Source of the DNA: an uncultured Alistipes sp.
GTDB taxonomy: Bacteria > Bacteroidota > Bacteroidia > Bacteroidales > Rikenellaceae
DNA: 64,000 nucleotides
Assembly: GCF_910580175.1 (NCBI RefSeq)
Contig: NZ_CAJTXD010000004.1
Location: 1-64,000 of the forward strand
Reading direction: 5' to 3'
Each line of letters opens with the position of its first letter. Position 1 is the stretch's first letter. A program made the translations under genes and the position numbers. Positions 50,108-58,503 of this stretch are shown here, one piece after another. The notes beneath the pieces are model-generated. The model had not been told where the DNA came from. It ran no database searches and saw only the letters and a program-made list of their open reading frames with translations.

Positions 50108-51540
50108 GGCTGCGCCTCCTCCGGGGCGGCGTGGGGCATGGAGGGAGTCTCCGAACCGGAAGAATTTTCGGAAGCCGGAGGATTTCCCGAGCCGAAAGAT
50201 GCGGTGGATATAGCCGTCGTGTCGGACACGGGGGAGTTCTCGGATACCGGGGGATTGTCGGCCGGTTGTGCAGAGTCCGTGTTGCCGACCGTCGGCGTGT
50301 TTTTCGAGGTCGGTTCGACTTTCATACCATGAGAGAGCTTATGGAACCCTTCTATGACAATTCGTTCGCCTGCTGCAAGTCCGCGTTCGACGATGGTGTT
50401 GTTTTCTATTTCGGGGCCGGTTTCGACGAATCGTTTTTCAACGATGTCATCGGCTCTCACAACATATATATAGGCGCCGCCGTTTTCTATTACCAGGGCT
50501 TTCGTCGGTACGACGACCGCATCTTCGCGTACGTCCATCAGCAGTTTGACGCGTGTGAACTGCCCCGGCAGCAGGATATGATCGGGGTTGGGCATTTCGG
50601 CCCGCACGGAGAAGGTGCCCGTCTTGGGGTCGATCTGCGGGTCGGCGAAGTCGACCAGACCGCGCAGCGGGTAGGTCGAGCCGTCGGCCAGCGTTACTGT
50701 GATGTAGGGATCCCACGTGCGCGTGGTGTCGCGGTGTCCGAGGTTGACGTTGCGGGCTTTCGAGCGCAGGTATTCGAGCGAGGTCATGCTGAAGTCGATG
50801 CGCACCGTGTCGCTCTTGACCACGGTGGCCAGCAGCGATTGCCCGCCCGGCCCGACCAGCGCGCCGATGTCGGCGTTGCGTTCGGAGATGTAGCCCGAAA
50901 CCGGCGACCGCACGGTGGTGTAGCCCAGCGTAAGTTCCGCCTGCGTCAGGTCGGCTTCGCACACCACCACATCGGCCGCGGCGCTCTCGTAGGCGGCCAC
51001 GGCGTTGTCCAGGTCGAGTTGGCTGGCGGCGTTCTGTTCGTAGAGGGGGCGGATGCGGTTCAAATCGCGTTGAGCTTTCAATGCTTGTGCCTTGGCCTTG
51101 TTCAGCTGGGCTTTTGCGCGGTTGGCCCGGGCGCGGTAGAGTTGCGGGTCGATGATGAACAGCGTCTGCCCCTTTTCAATATAGGTGCCTTCGGCAAAGA
51201 GCATCCGTTCGAGGTAGCCCTCCACGCGGGCGCGGATTTCGACGAATTGCTGGGCACGGATGCGGCCTACATATTCGCCGTAGATGTTGACGTTCTGTGT
51301 CGTGACGGGTTCCACCTCCACCACGGGCAGCATTTCGGGAACGGGCCGCGAGCGGAGCACGAAAACCACGGCGGCCGCGATGATCGCCGCGGCACAGAGC
51401 GTGCCGGCGATCCAGCGGCGGGTGCGGCGCGGCAATTTCCCGATGCGCGCGGCGCATGCACCGCCGAAACGTCGCAGATAGGATGCGTAGGTTTGCAGCA
51501 ATAGCTTTTCGGGCCGTATTTCCTTTCCTTGGTTTGCCAT
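50104..51540 (-). CDS. RND efflux periplasmic adaptor (AcrA-like) with extended tails
   Basis: 478 residues. The core (about 75-430) holds the lipoyl-type halves (VEIRARVEGYLERMLFAEGT; YTTVRSPVSGYISERNADIG), a coiled-coil hairpin rich in Lys/Ala/Leu (QLNKAKAQALKAQRDLNRI) and a beta-barrel domain. Unusually, about 47 residues precede the membrane helix (WIAGTLCAAAIIAAAVVFVL), replacing the normal lipoprotein signal, and about 60 residues of Ser/Pro/Glu-rich low complexity follow the core. Links the permease to the outer-membrane channel. Promoter lies inside a dispersed repeat upstream. Confidence 0.9.
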   Translation of the reverse strand: MANQGKEIRPEKLLLQTYASYLRRFGGACAARIGKLPRRTRRWIAGTLCAAAIIAAAVVFVLRSRPVPEMLPVVEVEPVTTQNVNIYGEYVGRIRAQQFVEIRARVEGYLERMLFAEGTYIEKGQTLFIIDPQLYRARANRAKAQLNKAKAQALKAQRDLNRIRPLYEQNAASQLDLDNAVAAYESAAADVVVCEADLTQAELTLGYTTVRSPVSGYISERNADIGALVGPGGQSLLATVVKSDTVRIDFSMTSLEYLRSKARNVNLGHRDTTRTWDPYITVTLADGSTYPLRGLVDFADPQIDPKTGTFSVRAEMPNPDHILLPGQFTRVKLLMDVREDAVVVPTKALVIENGGAYIYVVRADDIVEKRFVETGPEIENNTIVERGLAAGERIVIEGFHKLSHGMKVEPTSKNTPTVGNTDSAQPADNPPVSENSPVSDTTAISTASFGSGNPPASENSSGSETPSMPHAAPEEAQP

Positions 51541-51603
51541 AACTTTTTGTTTTATGTCGTCTTCCGGTGTCTCGGTCGGGCATGGAAGATGCGGATGACG
51601 CCT

Positions 51604-51634
51604 CAAAGATACGAATAAGCGAGGGCAGAAGCAA
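51604..51634 (-). promoter_or_regulatory. Promoter of the efflux operon, within a dispersed repeat
   Basis: On the minus strand TTG (51634-51632), 20-base spacer, TATCTTTG (51611-51604), about 64 bases before the adaptor ATG. Confidence 0.7.
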
Positions 51635-51668
51635 GCGTTAGCTTGATTCTGTTGAGCGGGAGTATCTT
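51605..51668 (-). repeat. Fourth copy of the promoter-bearing repeat element
   Basis: Begins AAAGATACGAATAAGCGAGG and ends GAGTATCTT, the same edges as the copy at 19372-19434, with a partly diverged self-complementary centre (AGCAAGCG and TTAGCTTG region). A further TATCTTTG lies just outside (minus strand, 51686-51679). Confidence 0.75.
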
Positions 51669-51820
51669 CGGTGTAACCAAAGATACAAAGACATACGGTT
51701 CGGGTTCCGAATTTATTGTGCAAATGTGTGGCCGTTTTTTGTTTTCGGGCCGATGGGATTTCGGGTAAAAAAAGTAATTTTGCTGGACGATGCCTTGCTG
51801 CCGGGGTGTCCGCTGCAAAT

Positions 51821-52279
51821 ATGGAAGTCGTTTTGCAAATATTGGTCGACTGGGGTTATTGGGGCCTTTTTCTCTCGGCGTTCATCGCCGGAAGTATTTT
51901 GCCGTTCAGTTCCGAGGCCGTCATGGCCGTGTTGCTCGGCATGGGGGCCGACCCGGCAGGATGCCTGGCCGCCGCTTCGGCAGGCAATACGCTCGGGGGC
52001 ATGACTTGTTATTGGATCGGCACGCTGGGCCGTTGGGAGTGGATCGCCAAGTTGGGCGTCGGCCCCCGGCAGCTGGCCCGGGCACGGAAGTTTCTGGCCG
52101 GACGGGGCGCCGCGATGGGCTTTTTCGGCTTTCTTCCCGTGATCGGCGAGGCGATCGCTATCGTTCTGGGTCTCATGCGCAGCAATCCGTGGGTCACGGG
52201 CGGCGCGATGCTCGTCGGCAAGGCCCTGCGCTATGCTTTGATCCTGCTCTCCTACGAGGGGATCGTTTCGTTGTTTTGA
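51821..52279 (+). CDS. YqaA-family membrane protein (VTT/DedA-like)
   Basis: 152 residues with about four hydrophobic segments. LVDWGYWGLFLSAFIAGSIL and PFSSEAVMAVLLGMGADP start it; GNTLGGMTCYWIGTLGRW and FFGFLPVIGEAIAIVLGLMR are the conserved re-entrant parts. VTT/DedA proteins are implicated in lipid flipping and membrane homeostasis; a direct role here is inferred. The ATG at 51821 gives the family start; an upstream frame extension is not supported. TAATTTTG at 51775-51782 is a possible -7 box. Confidence 0.85.
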   Translation: MEVVLQILVDWGYWGLFLSAFIAGSILPFSSEAVMAVLLGMGADPAGCLAAASAGNTLGGMTCYWIGTLGRWEWIAKLGVGPRQLARARKFLAGRGAAMGFFGFLPVIGEAIAIVLGLMRSNPWVTGGAMLVGKALRYALILLSYEGIVSLF

Positions 52280-52283
52280 GCCT

Positions 52284-52733
52284 ATGGAAACTGCAATCTT
52301 CAAGACCGACACCCCGCCGTGGGAGCTGCTTCTGCTGGGCGACGAATCGCCCGAATCGGTGGCTGACTACATCGACCGCGGCGATTGCTACGTGGCCGTC
52401 GCCGAGGGGCGCACCGTGGGCGTCTGCATGCTCGTGCGCACCCATCCGTTCACGGTCGAGATCGTCAATCTGGCGGTCGACCCCGCTTTCCAGCGCCGCG
52501 GGATCGGCTCCGATCTGATTTTCCATGCGCTGCGCGTGGCCCGGGAGGCGGGGCATCGCCGCATCGAAATAGCTACGGGCAACGTCGAAAACGGCCCGCT
52601 GCACCTCTATCGGTCGTTCGGGTTCGAACCCGTGGAGGTCGAGCGCGACTACTTCCCGAAACATTATCCGGTTCCTATTGTCGAGGCCGGCGAAGAATGC
52701 CGTGATCTGGTGCGGCTGAGAATGGAGTTGTAA
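52284..52733 (+). CDS. GNAT-family N-acetyltransferase
   Basis: 149 residues. The acetyl-CoA loop is VNLAVDPAFQRRGIGSDLIF, preceded by the beta strand GVCMLVRTHPFTVEI and followed by RRIEIATGNVENGPLHLYRS and FGFEPVEVERDYF. Substrate not predictable; the LYRSFGF segment is typical of small-molecule or protein acetylating members. Starts 4 bases after the YqaA stop. Confidence 0.9.
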   Translation: METAIFKTDTPPWELLLLGDESPESVADYIDRGDCYVAVAEGRTVGVCMLVRTHPFTVEIVNLAVDPAFQRRGIGSDLIFHALRVAREAGHRRIEIATGNVENGPLHLYRSFGFEPVEVERDYFPKHYPVPIVEAGEECRDLVRLRMEL

Positions 52734-52749
52734 TCTTTACCGATCCGTT

Positions 52750-53475
52750 ATGTCCGTATCGTGGAACCCGTGGCACGGCTGCTTCAAGATCAGCGAGGGG
52801 TGTCGCCATTGTTATGTCTACCGGCAGGATGAACAGCATGCGCTGGACAGCACCCAGGCCCGTAAAACCGCCGCGTTCGATCTGCCCGTGCGCCGCAGGC
52901 GCGACGGCCGGTTCAAGATTCCCGGCGGCGAAATGGTCTATGCGTGTTTCACGTCGGATTTTTTGCTGGAGGATGCCGACGCTTGGCGTCCTGCGGCTTG
53001 GGAGATGATGCGGCTGCGTCACGACCTGCGGTTCATGTTTTTTACCAAGCGGATCGAGCGGCTCCGCGACGCGCTGCCGCCGGACTGGGGTGCGGGATAT
53101 GAAAACGTCATCATCGGCTGTACGGTGGAGAACCAGGCCGAGGCCGAGCGGCGCTTGCCCTTGTTTTTCGATACCCCGATCCGCCATCGGATAATCGTGT
53201 GCGCTCCGCTGCTCGGGCCGTTGGAGTTGACGCCCTGGCTCTCGCCGGCGGTCGGAGAGGTCTCCGTGGGCGGCGAGTCGGGGCCTCAAGCTCGCGTGTG
53301 CGATTACGATTGGGTGCTTTCGCTCCGGCGGCAGTGCGTCGATGCCGACATCCCGTTCCGCTACCACCAGACCGGGGCGCGGCTGCTGAAAGAGGGGTCT
53401 CTCTACCGCATCCGCCGCGAATACCAGCATGCGCAGGCCCGGCAGGCGGGAATCGATTATAAAATAGAAAGGTAA
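52750..53475 (+). CDS. DUF5131 family protein (phage Gp37/Gp68-like)
   Basis: 241 residues. MSVSWNPWHGCFKISEGCRH with CRHCYVYR is the signature; MVYACFTSDFLLEDADAW and FTKRIERLRDALPPDWG follow, and SVGGESGPQARVCDYDWVL near the end. The CxxxxxxxxCxxC cysteines and the fold suggest a radical-SAM-related or metal-binding protein, but the family is uncharacterised. Read through with the GNAT gene (16-base gap). Confidence 0.85.
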   Translation: MSVSWNPWHGCFKISEGCRHCYVYRQDEQHALDSTQARKTAAFDLPVRRRRDGRFKIPGGEMVYACFTSDFLLEDADAWRPAAWEMMRLRHDLRFMFFTKRIERLRDALPPDWGAGYENVIIGCTVENQAEAERRLPLFFDTPIRHRIIVCAPLLGPLELTPWLSPAVGEVSVGGESGPQARVCDYDWVLSLRRQCVDADIPFRYHQTGARLLKEGSLYRIRREYQHAQARQAGIDYKIER

Positions 53476-53516
53476 GGAGCCTGTAAATTCATCGTATCCG
53501 GATTCTCCATCAAAAA

Positions 53517-53541
53517 CGTCCGACCTTTCGAAGGCCGGACG
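53517..53541 (-). terminator. Terminator of ferritin
   Basis: On the minus strand CGTCCGGCCTT pairs with AAGGTCGGACG (one mismatch, TCG loop), followed by TTTTTG. Confidence 0.75.
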
Positions 53542-53568
53542 GTAATGCGGGAGGAAAGTCTCCGGGAC

Positions 53569-54090
53569 TTATTCTGCCGTTGCCAGCGGCGAGGGCTGTG
53601 CGTAGACGCGGGTCGCCAGTTCCTTGTCGAGCGTGTAAAGGCCGAACTTGTTGCCTTCGACGGCTTCGAACGATTGGATCATGCCGCGGGCGTTCTCTTC
53701 TTCCTCGATCTGCTCGTCGATGAACCATACGAGTTTGTTCGACGAGGCGAAGTCTTTCTCTTCGGCGGCTATGGCGGCCAAGTTGTGGATCATCGCAGTG
53801 ACTTTCTTTTCATGCTCCAGCGTCTGCTTGAACATCTCCAGCGGCGAGGCCCACGTGGCGGGCACTTCGGCGATAGGCAGCAGCGTGACCTCGGCGTCGC
53901 GCGAAAGGAGGTAGTTCATGAAGATGCGGGCGTGATCCTGTTCTTCGCGGAACTGGATGTAGAACCAGTTGGCCACGCCTTTCAGCCCCTTGTTCTCGGC
54001 GTCGAGCGACATCGAAAGGTAGAGGTAGGCCGACCAGAATTCGGCGTTGATCTGTGCGTTGATCGCCTCGTGCAGTTTTTTGCTTAACAT
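53569..54090 (-). CDS. ftnA: Ferritin
   Basis: 173 residues of the four-helix ferritin fold. Ferroxidase-centre residues are in INAEFWSAYLYLSMSLDAEN (Glu), FREEQDHARIFMNY (Glu, His) and EKKVTAMIHNLAAIAAEE with WFIDEQIEEEENARGM. Twenty-four subunits store iron as ferrihydrite in the cytoplasm, limiting Fenton chemistry. A partial -7 box (TACCTTCG, 54171-54164) lies upstream. Confidence 0.95.
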   Translation of the reverse strand: MLSKKLHEAINAQINAEFWSAYLYLSMSLDAENKGLKGVANWFYIQFREEQDHARIFMNYLLSRDAEVTLLPIAEVPATWASPLEMFKQTLEHEKKVTAMIHNLAAIAAEEKDFASSNKLVWFIDEQIEEEENARGMIQSFEAVEGNKFGLYTLDKELATRVYAQPSPLATAE

Positions 54091-54291
54091 AGGAATATTT
54101 TTTAGAGTTACTATTCGGCAGCGGGTCGGGCGGAGCCGTTGTCGGATCGCCCGTTTCCGGATGCGAAGGTACTAAAAATTTCGTTGGGTGTTCGGTTTAT
54201 TTCGTAATCAGGCGATATTGCTTTTCTTTTGCTTCGTGTTTTTTTGCGGATTATGCCTATCTTTGACTCCGCAAACCGTATCGATTTTGCC

Positions 54292-55407
54292 ATGAAGCGT
54301 TTTTGGGTGTTGCTCTTTGCTGCGGCGGCTTTCGCAAGTTGTTCGCTTTTGAAGGTCTCGGTCTCGTCGGGCGATCCGCTGCCCCGGCGCGATGCCGAAA
54401 CCCGGTTGCTGACCCGCGGGTTCTACTACGATTTTTCGTCGGAGGTGGCCCGTGCGGCCGATTCGATCGTCGAGGCGGCGCCCGAGTTGGCAACCCGTCT
54501 GGCGGCCGTGAGATGGAAGATCCGTGCTACCCGCGCAGGCGTTTCGGCCGCCATGCAGAGCATTCCCGATGTGGCGCTGGCCGACATGTGGATTCTCTGC
54601 CGGAGGATGGACGAGGGGTTCGCTGCGATGCCCGATTCGTTGCTTTTCGGGGCGCAGAGCGATCTGGCGCGTGCCACGGCGGCGCGGCTCGACGGACGCA
54701 TCGGGCGGCTGGCCCGGCAGGCGCTGACCGGGGAGCGCTACGAGTTGATGGTGCGGTTCGTCGAGCGGTTCGTCCGGGAGCATCCCCTCGCCGAGCAGGG
54801 CGTCGAGCCGGCCAACACCACGCTTGCGTGGATCGAGTTCCTGCGCGAGCAGGGCGTCGAGGCGGATCATACGACCGGCACCATCGCCGAGGTAATCGCC
54901 GATATCAACGACCGGTTGAGCGGTCAGACCCACCAGTTGGCCAACAGCGTCGGCTGGTCGAAAGAGATGTTGGAGATGGAGTTGCGGCAGGACAGCCTGC
55001 ACGTGCAGCTGGGGGCGCAGCTCGATTCGTTGGAGCGCGACTTCGGCCGTCTGGTGCTCGTGGCCGAGCATCTGCCCGAGATTTCGGATCGCATCATGAT
55101 GGGGCTGAACAGCGAGGTGGCGCAGTTGGTCGACACGATGAATGCGTTGGTCGACAATGCGTTCGTCGACTTCGGGCGTCAGCGCGAGGCCTTGCAAGGT
55201 TACGTCACGCAGGAGCGCCAGGCTTTGGTGGGGCAGTTGCGCCGCACGGCCGAGGAGTTGTTGGCTTCGACGATGGATGCCGTGCCGGGGATCGTCGGCC
55301 GGGTATTGTTGTACGTTGTCTTGGCATTGGTCGTGTTGGTCGGCGGGCCGTTCGCGCTGGGTTTCTGGCTGGGCGGCGTTAGGCAGAAGTTGAAAACGAA
55401 AAATTGA
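54292..55407 (+). CDS. Lipoprotein with C-terminal membrane helix, function unknown
   Basis: 371 residues. Lipobox ASCS after a short signal. The body is almost entirely helical, with heptad-like stretches (QLDSLERDFGRLVLVAEHLP, NALVDNAFVDFGRQREALQG). A strong hydrophobic helix lies near the end (VGRVLLYVVLALVVLVGGPF), followed by a basic tail. Lipidation at one end and a membrane helix at the other is unusual; it may bridge two membranes or be an inner-membrane protein with a false lipobox. TATCTTTG at 54258-54265 is a likely -7 box. No family recognised. Confidence 0.65.
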   Translation: MKRFWVLLFAAAAFASCSLLKVSVSSGDPLPRRDAETRLLTRGFYYDFSSEVARAADSIVEAAPELATRLAAVRWKIRATRAGVSAAMQSIPDVALADMWILCRRMDEGFAAMPDSLLFGAQSDLARATAARLDGRIGRLARQALTGERYELMVRFVERFVREHPLAEQGVEPANTTLAWIEFLREQGVEADHTTGTIAEVIADINDRLSGQTHQLANSVGWSKEMLEMELRQDSLHVQLGAQLDSLERDFGRLVLVAEHLPEISDRIMMGLNSEVAQLVDTMNALVDNAFVDFGRQREALQGYVTQERQALVGQLRRTAEELLASTMDAVPGIVGRVLLYVVLALVVLVGGPFALGFWLGGVRQKLKTKN

Positions 55408-55474
55408 GAATCGAACGGAGGTTCGGAAGCGCCCGCTTTTTGTCGCTGCGGGTCGTCATTTTATCTTAAATGCT

Positions 55475-56884
55475 ATGGCACGAAAAAAAGCGAATTACCC
55501 TTTGATCGAAGGGCTTCAAATAACGACCCTTGCTGCCGAGGGCAAGGCCATGGGGCGTTGGAACGAGCAGGTGGTTTTCGTCCCGATGACCGTTCCGGGC
55601 GACGTGGTCGACGTGCAGATCCGTCTTAAACGCCGTCGGTTCATGGAAGGATATGTAGTCCGTTACGTAAAGAAGTCGCCGTTGCGGGCCGAGCCTTTCT
55701 GCCAGCACTTCGGGGTCTGCGGCGGTTGCAAGTGGCAGAACCTGCCCTACGAGGAGCAGCTGCGTTTCAAGACCGGTCAGGTGCGCGACCAGCTCGCGCG
55801 CATCGGCAAGGTCGAGCTTCCCGAAATAGCCCCGTGTCTGGGGTCGGAGCATACGCAGTTTTACCGCAACAAGTTGGAGTTCACTTTCGCCGACCGGCGT
55901 TGGCTGACGCACGAGGAGGTGGCGGCCGGCGGCGACATCGAGGCCGAACCCGCCGCAGGATTCCACATCCCCTCGATGTTCGACAAGGTGCTGGACATCC
56001 GCAAATGCTGGTTGCAGCCCGAGCCGTCGAACGCTGTCCGGCTCGAAACCAAGCGTTTCTGCCTGGAGCACGGCTATACATTCCACAATGCCCGGACGCA
56101 TGAAGGGTTGATGCGCAACCTGATCGTGCGTACCGCTTCGACGGGCGAAGCGATGGTCATCGTGGTGTTCGGCGCCGACGACCGGCCGAAGATCGAGGCG
56201 CTGCTGGATCATCTGGCCGCCGAATTTCCGCAAATCACGTCGCTTTTCTATGTCGTCAACACCAAATTCAACGATTCGACGGGCGACCTCGATGCGGTGT
56301 GCTACCGCGGCAAGGATCATATCGTCGAACAGATGGAGGGTCTGCGTTTCAAGGTCGGCCCCAAGTCGTTCTACCAGACCAATTCGGCCCAGGCCTACGA
56401 ACTCTACAAGGTGGCGCGGACGTTCGCTGCGCTGAAGCCCGACGACGTGCTCTACGACCTCTACACCGGCACAGGCACCATCGCCAACTTCTGTGCGCGC
56501 TATTGTCGCCGCGTGGTGGGGATCGAGTATGTGCCCGAGGCCATCGAGGATGCGAAGATCAATTCGGCGATCAACGGCATCGAAAATACGGCGTTTTATG
56601 CGGGCGACATGAAAGAGGTGCTCGACGATGCGTTCGTCGAGGCCAACGGACGGCCCGACGTCATCATTCTCGATCCGCCGCGTGCCGGGGTCGACGAGCC
56701 GGTCATCGGCGTCATCCTGCGGGCCGCGCCCGAGCGGATCGTCTACGTGAGCTGCAACCCCGCCACGCAGGCCCGCGATCTGGCTTTGCTGGACGGCGCC
56801 TATCGCATCGAGGCCGTGCAGCCGGTGGACATGTTCCCCCACACGCATCATGTCGAAAACGTGGTAAAATTGGTGCGCCGTTAG
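55475..56884 (+). CDS. rlmD: 23S rRNA (uracil-C5)-methyltransferase, RlmD/RumA type
   Basis: 469 residues. A TRAM domain (about 15-70) is followed by the [4Fe-4S] Cys cluster CQHFGVCGGCKWQN. The methylase core has VLYDLYTGTGTIANFCAR (SAM site), IILDPPRAGVDE and IVYVSCNPATQARDL with the catalytic Cys. It methylates a uridine in 23S rRNA (U1939 or U747 type; which site cannot be told). Starts ATG at 55475 after a short leader. Confidence 0.9.
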   Translation: MARKKANYPLIEGLQITTLAAEGKAMGRWNEQVVFVPMTVPGDVVDVQIRLKRRRFMEGYVVRYVKKSPLRAEPFCQHFGVCGGCKWQNLPYEEQLRFKTGQVRDQLARIGKVELPEIAPCLGSEHTQFYRNKLEFTFADRRWLTHEEVAAGGDIEAEPAAGFHIPSMFDKVLDIRKCWLQPEPSNAVRLETKRFCLEHGYTFHNARTHEGLMRNLIVRTASTGEAMVIVVFGADDRPKIEALLDHLAAEFPQITSLFYVVNTKFNDSTGDLDAVCYRGKDHIVEQMEGLRFKVGPKSFYQTNSAQAYELYKVARTFAALKPDDVLYDLYTGTGTIANFCARYCRRVVGIEYVPEAIEDAKINSAINGIENTAFYAGDMKEVLDDAFVEANGRPDVIILDPPRAGVDEPVIGVILRAAPERIVYVSCNPATQARDLALLDGAYRIEAVQPVDMFPHTHHVENVVKLVRR

Positions 56885-56978
56885 GGCATGCGTATAAATT
56901 TCGAGGGCGCCGACGTACTAAATCGGCCTTTGCGGCGTTTATTTTGCAGCGTTAGCAGAAACATAAAACCGAGAGATC

Positions 56979-57674
56979 ATGAAAAAGTTCGTTTTGTTCG
57001 CCGCCGCGCTCTTTGCCGCGGCCGCTTCGATGGCTCAGAGCACCGAAGCCTATCCCAGTTATATTCAGGTCAACGGCCGTGCCGAAAAGGAGGTCGTGCC
57101 CGATGAGTTCTACCTCTCGATCGTCATCAACGAGCGCGATTCGAAAGGCAAACTTTCGGTCGAGAGCCAGCAGCGCGACATGATCGCGGCGCTTCGCCGC
57201 CAGGGCATCGACGTGGAGAAGCAGCTCAAGGTGGCCAACCTGTCGAGCGAATTCTTCAAGAAGAAGAGTTCGGTGGCGACCGCCAAATACCAGTTGCAGC
57301 TCGGTTCGGCTGCCGAGGTGTCGAAAGTATGGCAGGCGCTCGACAACCTGGGCATCTCGAACGTCTCGATTCTCAAGGTGTCGCATTCGCGCATCGACGC
57401 CCTCAAGGAGGAGGTGCGCGTCGAAGCCATCCGCAATGCGCAGCAGAGCGCCCGTACGTTGGCCGAGGCGATCGGCCAGCGCATCGGCAAGTGCTTCTAC
57501 ATCTGGGATTCGAATAACGACATCTTGCCCGCATATTACAACAACGGGCTGACCATGCGCAGCATGAAGATGATGGATACCGCGGCTGCCGAGGGCGCCG
57601 CCGAGGAGGAGCCGCTCGACTTCAAGACCATCAAGCTGCAATACAGCGTCCAGACCAAGTTCGTGCTCGAATAG
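56979..57674 (+). CDS. SIMPL (DUF541) exported protein
   Basis: 231 residues with Sec signal ending SMAQ. SIMPL pattern: SYIQVNGRAEKEVVPDEFYL, INERDSKGKLSVESQQRDMI, LRRQGIDVEKQLKVANLSSE and late KEEVRVEAIRNAQQSARTLA. Periplasmic proteins of this family have been tied to oxidative stress and envelope homeostasis, without a firm biochemical role. Monocistronic by spacing. Confidence 0.9.
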   Translation: MKKFVLFAAALFAAAASMAQSTEAYPSYIQVNGRAEKEVVPDEFYLSIVINERDSKGKLSVESQQRDMIAALRRQGIDVEKQLKVANLSSEFFKKKSSVATAKYQLQLGSAAEVSKVWQALDNLGISNVSILKVSHSRIDALKEEVRVEAIRNAQQSARTLAEAIGQRIGKCFYIWDSNNDILPAYYNNGLTMRSMKMMDTAAAEGAAEEEPLDFKTIKLQYSVQTKFVLE

Positions 57675-57736
57675 CGCCTGTGCGCATGGCCCGGAGTCTG
57701 GAGAGGATGCCCCGGCGGTGTCCTCTTCGTCGTTGC

Positions 57737-57866
57737 AGGGCCGGAATACAGGGCGCAGGGCCGGAATACAGGGCGCAGGATGCGGAGTGCGGAAGGCTGG
57801 TTGCAGAGTGCTGGTTGCAGAGTGCCGGTTGCAGAGTGCCGGTTGCAGAGTGCTGGTTGCGGGTCG
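57737..57866 (+). repeat. Two tandem repeat arrays (20-bp x2 and 14-bp x4.5)
   Basis: AGGGCCGGAATACAGGGCGC occurs at 57737 and 57757. CTGGTTGCAGAGTG (or CCGG variant) occurs at 57797, 57811, 57825, 57839 and partially at 57853. GGCGTTTCC recurs at 57899, 57941 and 57955. The gene-free stretch 57675-58043 holds only these and a promoter. Confidence 0.9.
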
Positions 57867-57991
57867 TGCAGCGGCAACTATAAGCGATATTCGGAGTTGG
57901 CGTTTCCCGACCAATGTTTTCCGGGTGATATTTTCCCACCGGCGTTTCCGGGACGGCGTTTCCCGGTGTTCCGTGCGGTTGGGCGCCGCAT

Positions 57992-58023
57992 TTGGCGGAT
58001 TCGATTTTTTTGTTGTATATTTG
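57992..58023 (+). promoter_or_regulatory. Promoter of cytidine deaminase and following genes
   Basis: TTG (57992-57994), 21-base spacer, TATATTTG (58016-58023), 20 bases before the ATG. Confidence 0.65.
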
Positions 58024-58043
58024 TTCTCTTACTTCCTTCAACT

Positions 58044-58499
58044 ATGGAAAAGGAATATCGATTCAGTTACGAGCATTACGAGTCGCTCGAAGCGTTGCCG
58101 GAGGCCGACCGTCTGTTGGTGGAGGAGGCCCGGCGCGCCACGGCCAAGGCGCATGCTCCCTATTCGAAGTTTTGCGTGGGGGCTGCGGCCCGGCTGCGCA
58201 GCGGTCGCATCCTCTACGGCGGCAACATCGAAAGCGAGGTTTTCCCGGCCGGATTGTGCGCCGAGCGGTCGTTGCTTTTCTATGCGCAGGCCAACTATGC
58301 CGACGATCCGGTCGAGACGCTGGCCATCGCCTCGGAACCTTCCGAACGCGAGTGCTATCCCTGCGGTCAGTGCCGCCAGGTGCTGGTCGACGTGGAGCGT
58401 CGTCAGGGCAGCCCCATGCGGGTCATCATGAGCGGCAACGGCACAGCGACCGCGGTCGGATCGGCGGCCCTGTTGCTCCCCTTCACTTTCATTCTTTAG
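58044..58499 (+). CDS. cdd: Cytidine deaminase
   Basis: 151 residues. Zinc and proton-shuttle residues are in GLCAERSLLFYA (Cys, Glu) and ECYPCGQCRQVLVDV (PCxxC). The substrate segment YSKFCVGAAARLRSGRILYG with GGNIES is typical. It converts cytidine and deoxycytidine to uridine forms. First gene of a run with the pseudouridine synthase and Dtd at 4-base or shorter distances. Confidence 0.95.
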   Translation: MEKEYRFSYEHYESLEALPEADRLLVEEARRATAKAHAPYSKFCVGAAARLRSGRILYGGNIESEVFPAGLCAERSLLFYAQANYADDPVETLAIASEPSERECYPCGQCRQVLVDVERRQGSPMRVIMSGNGTATAVGSAALLLPFTFIL

Positions 58500-58503
58500 C
58501 TCC

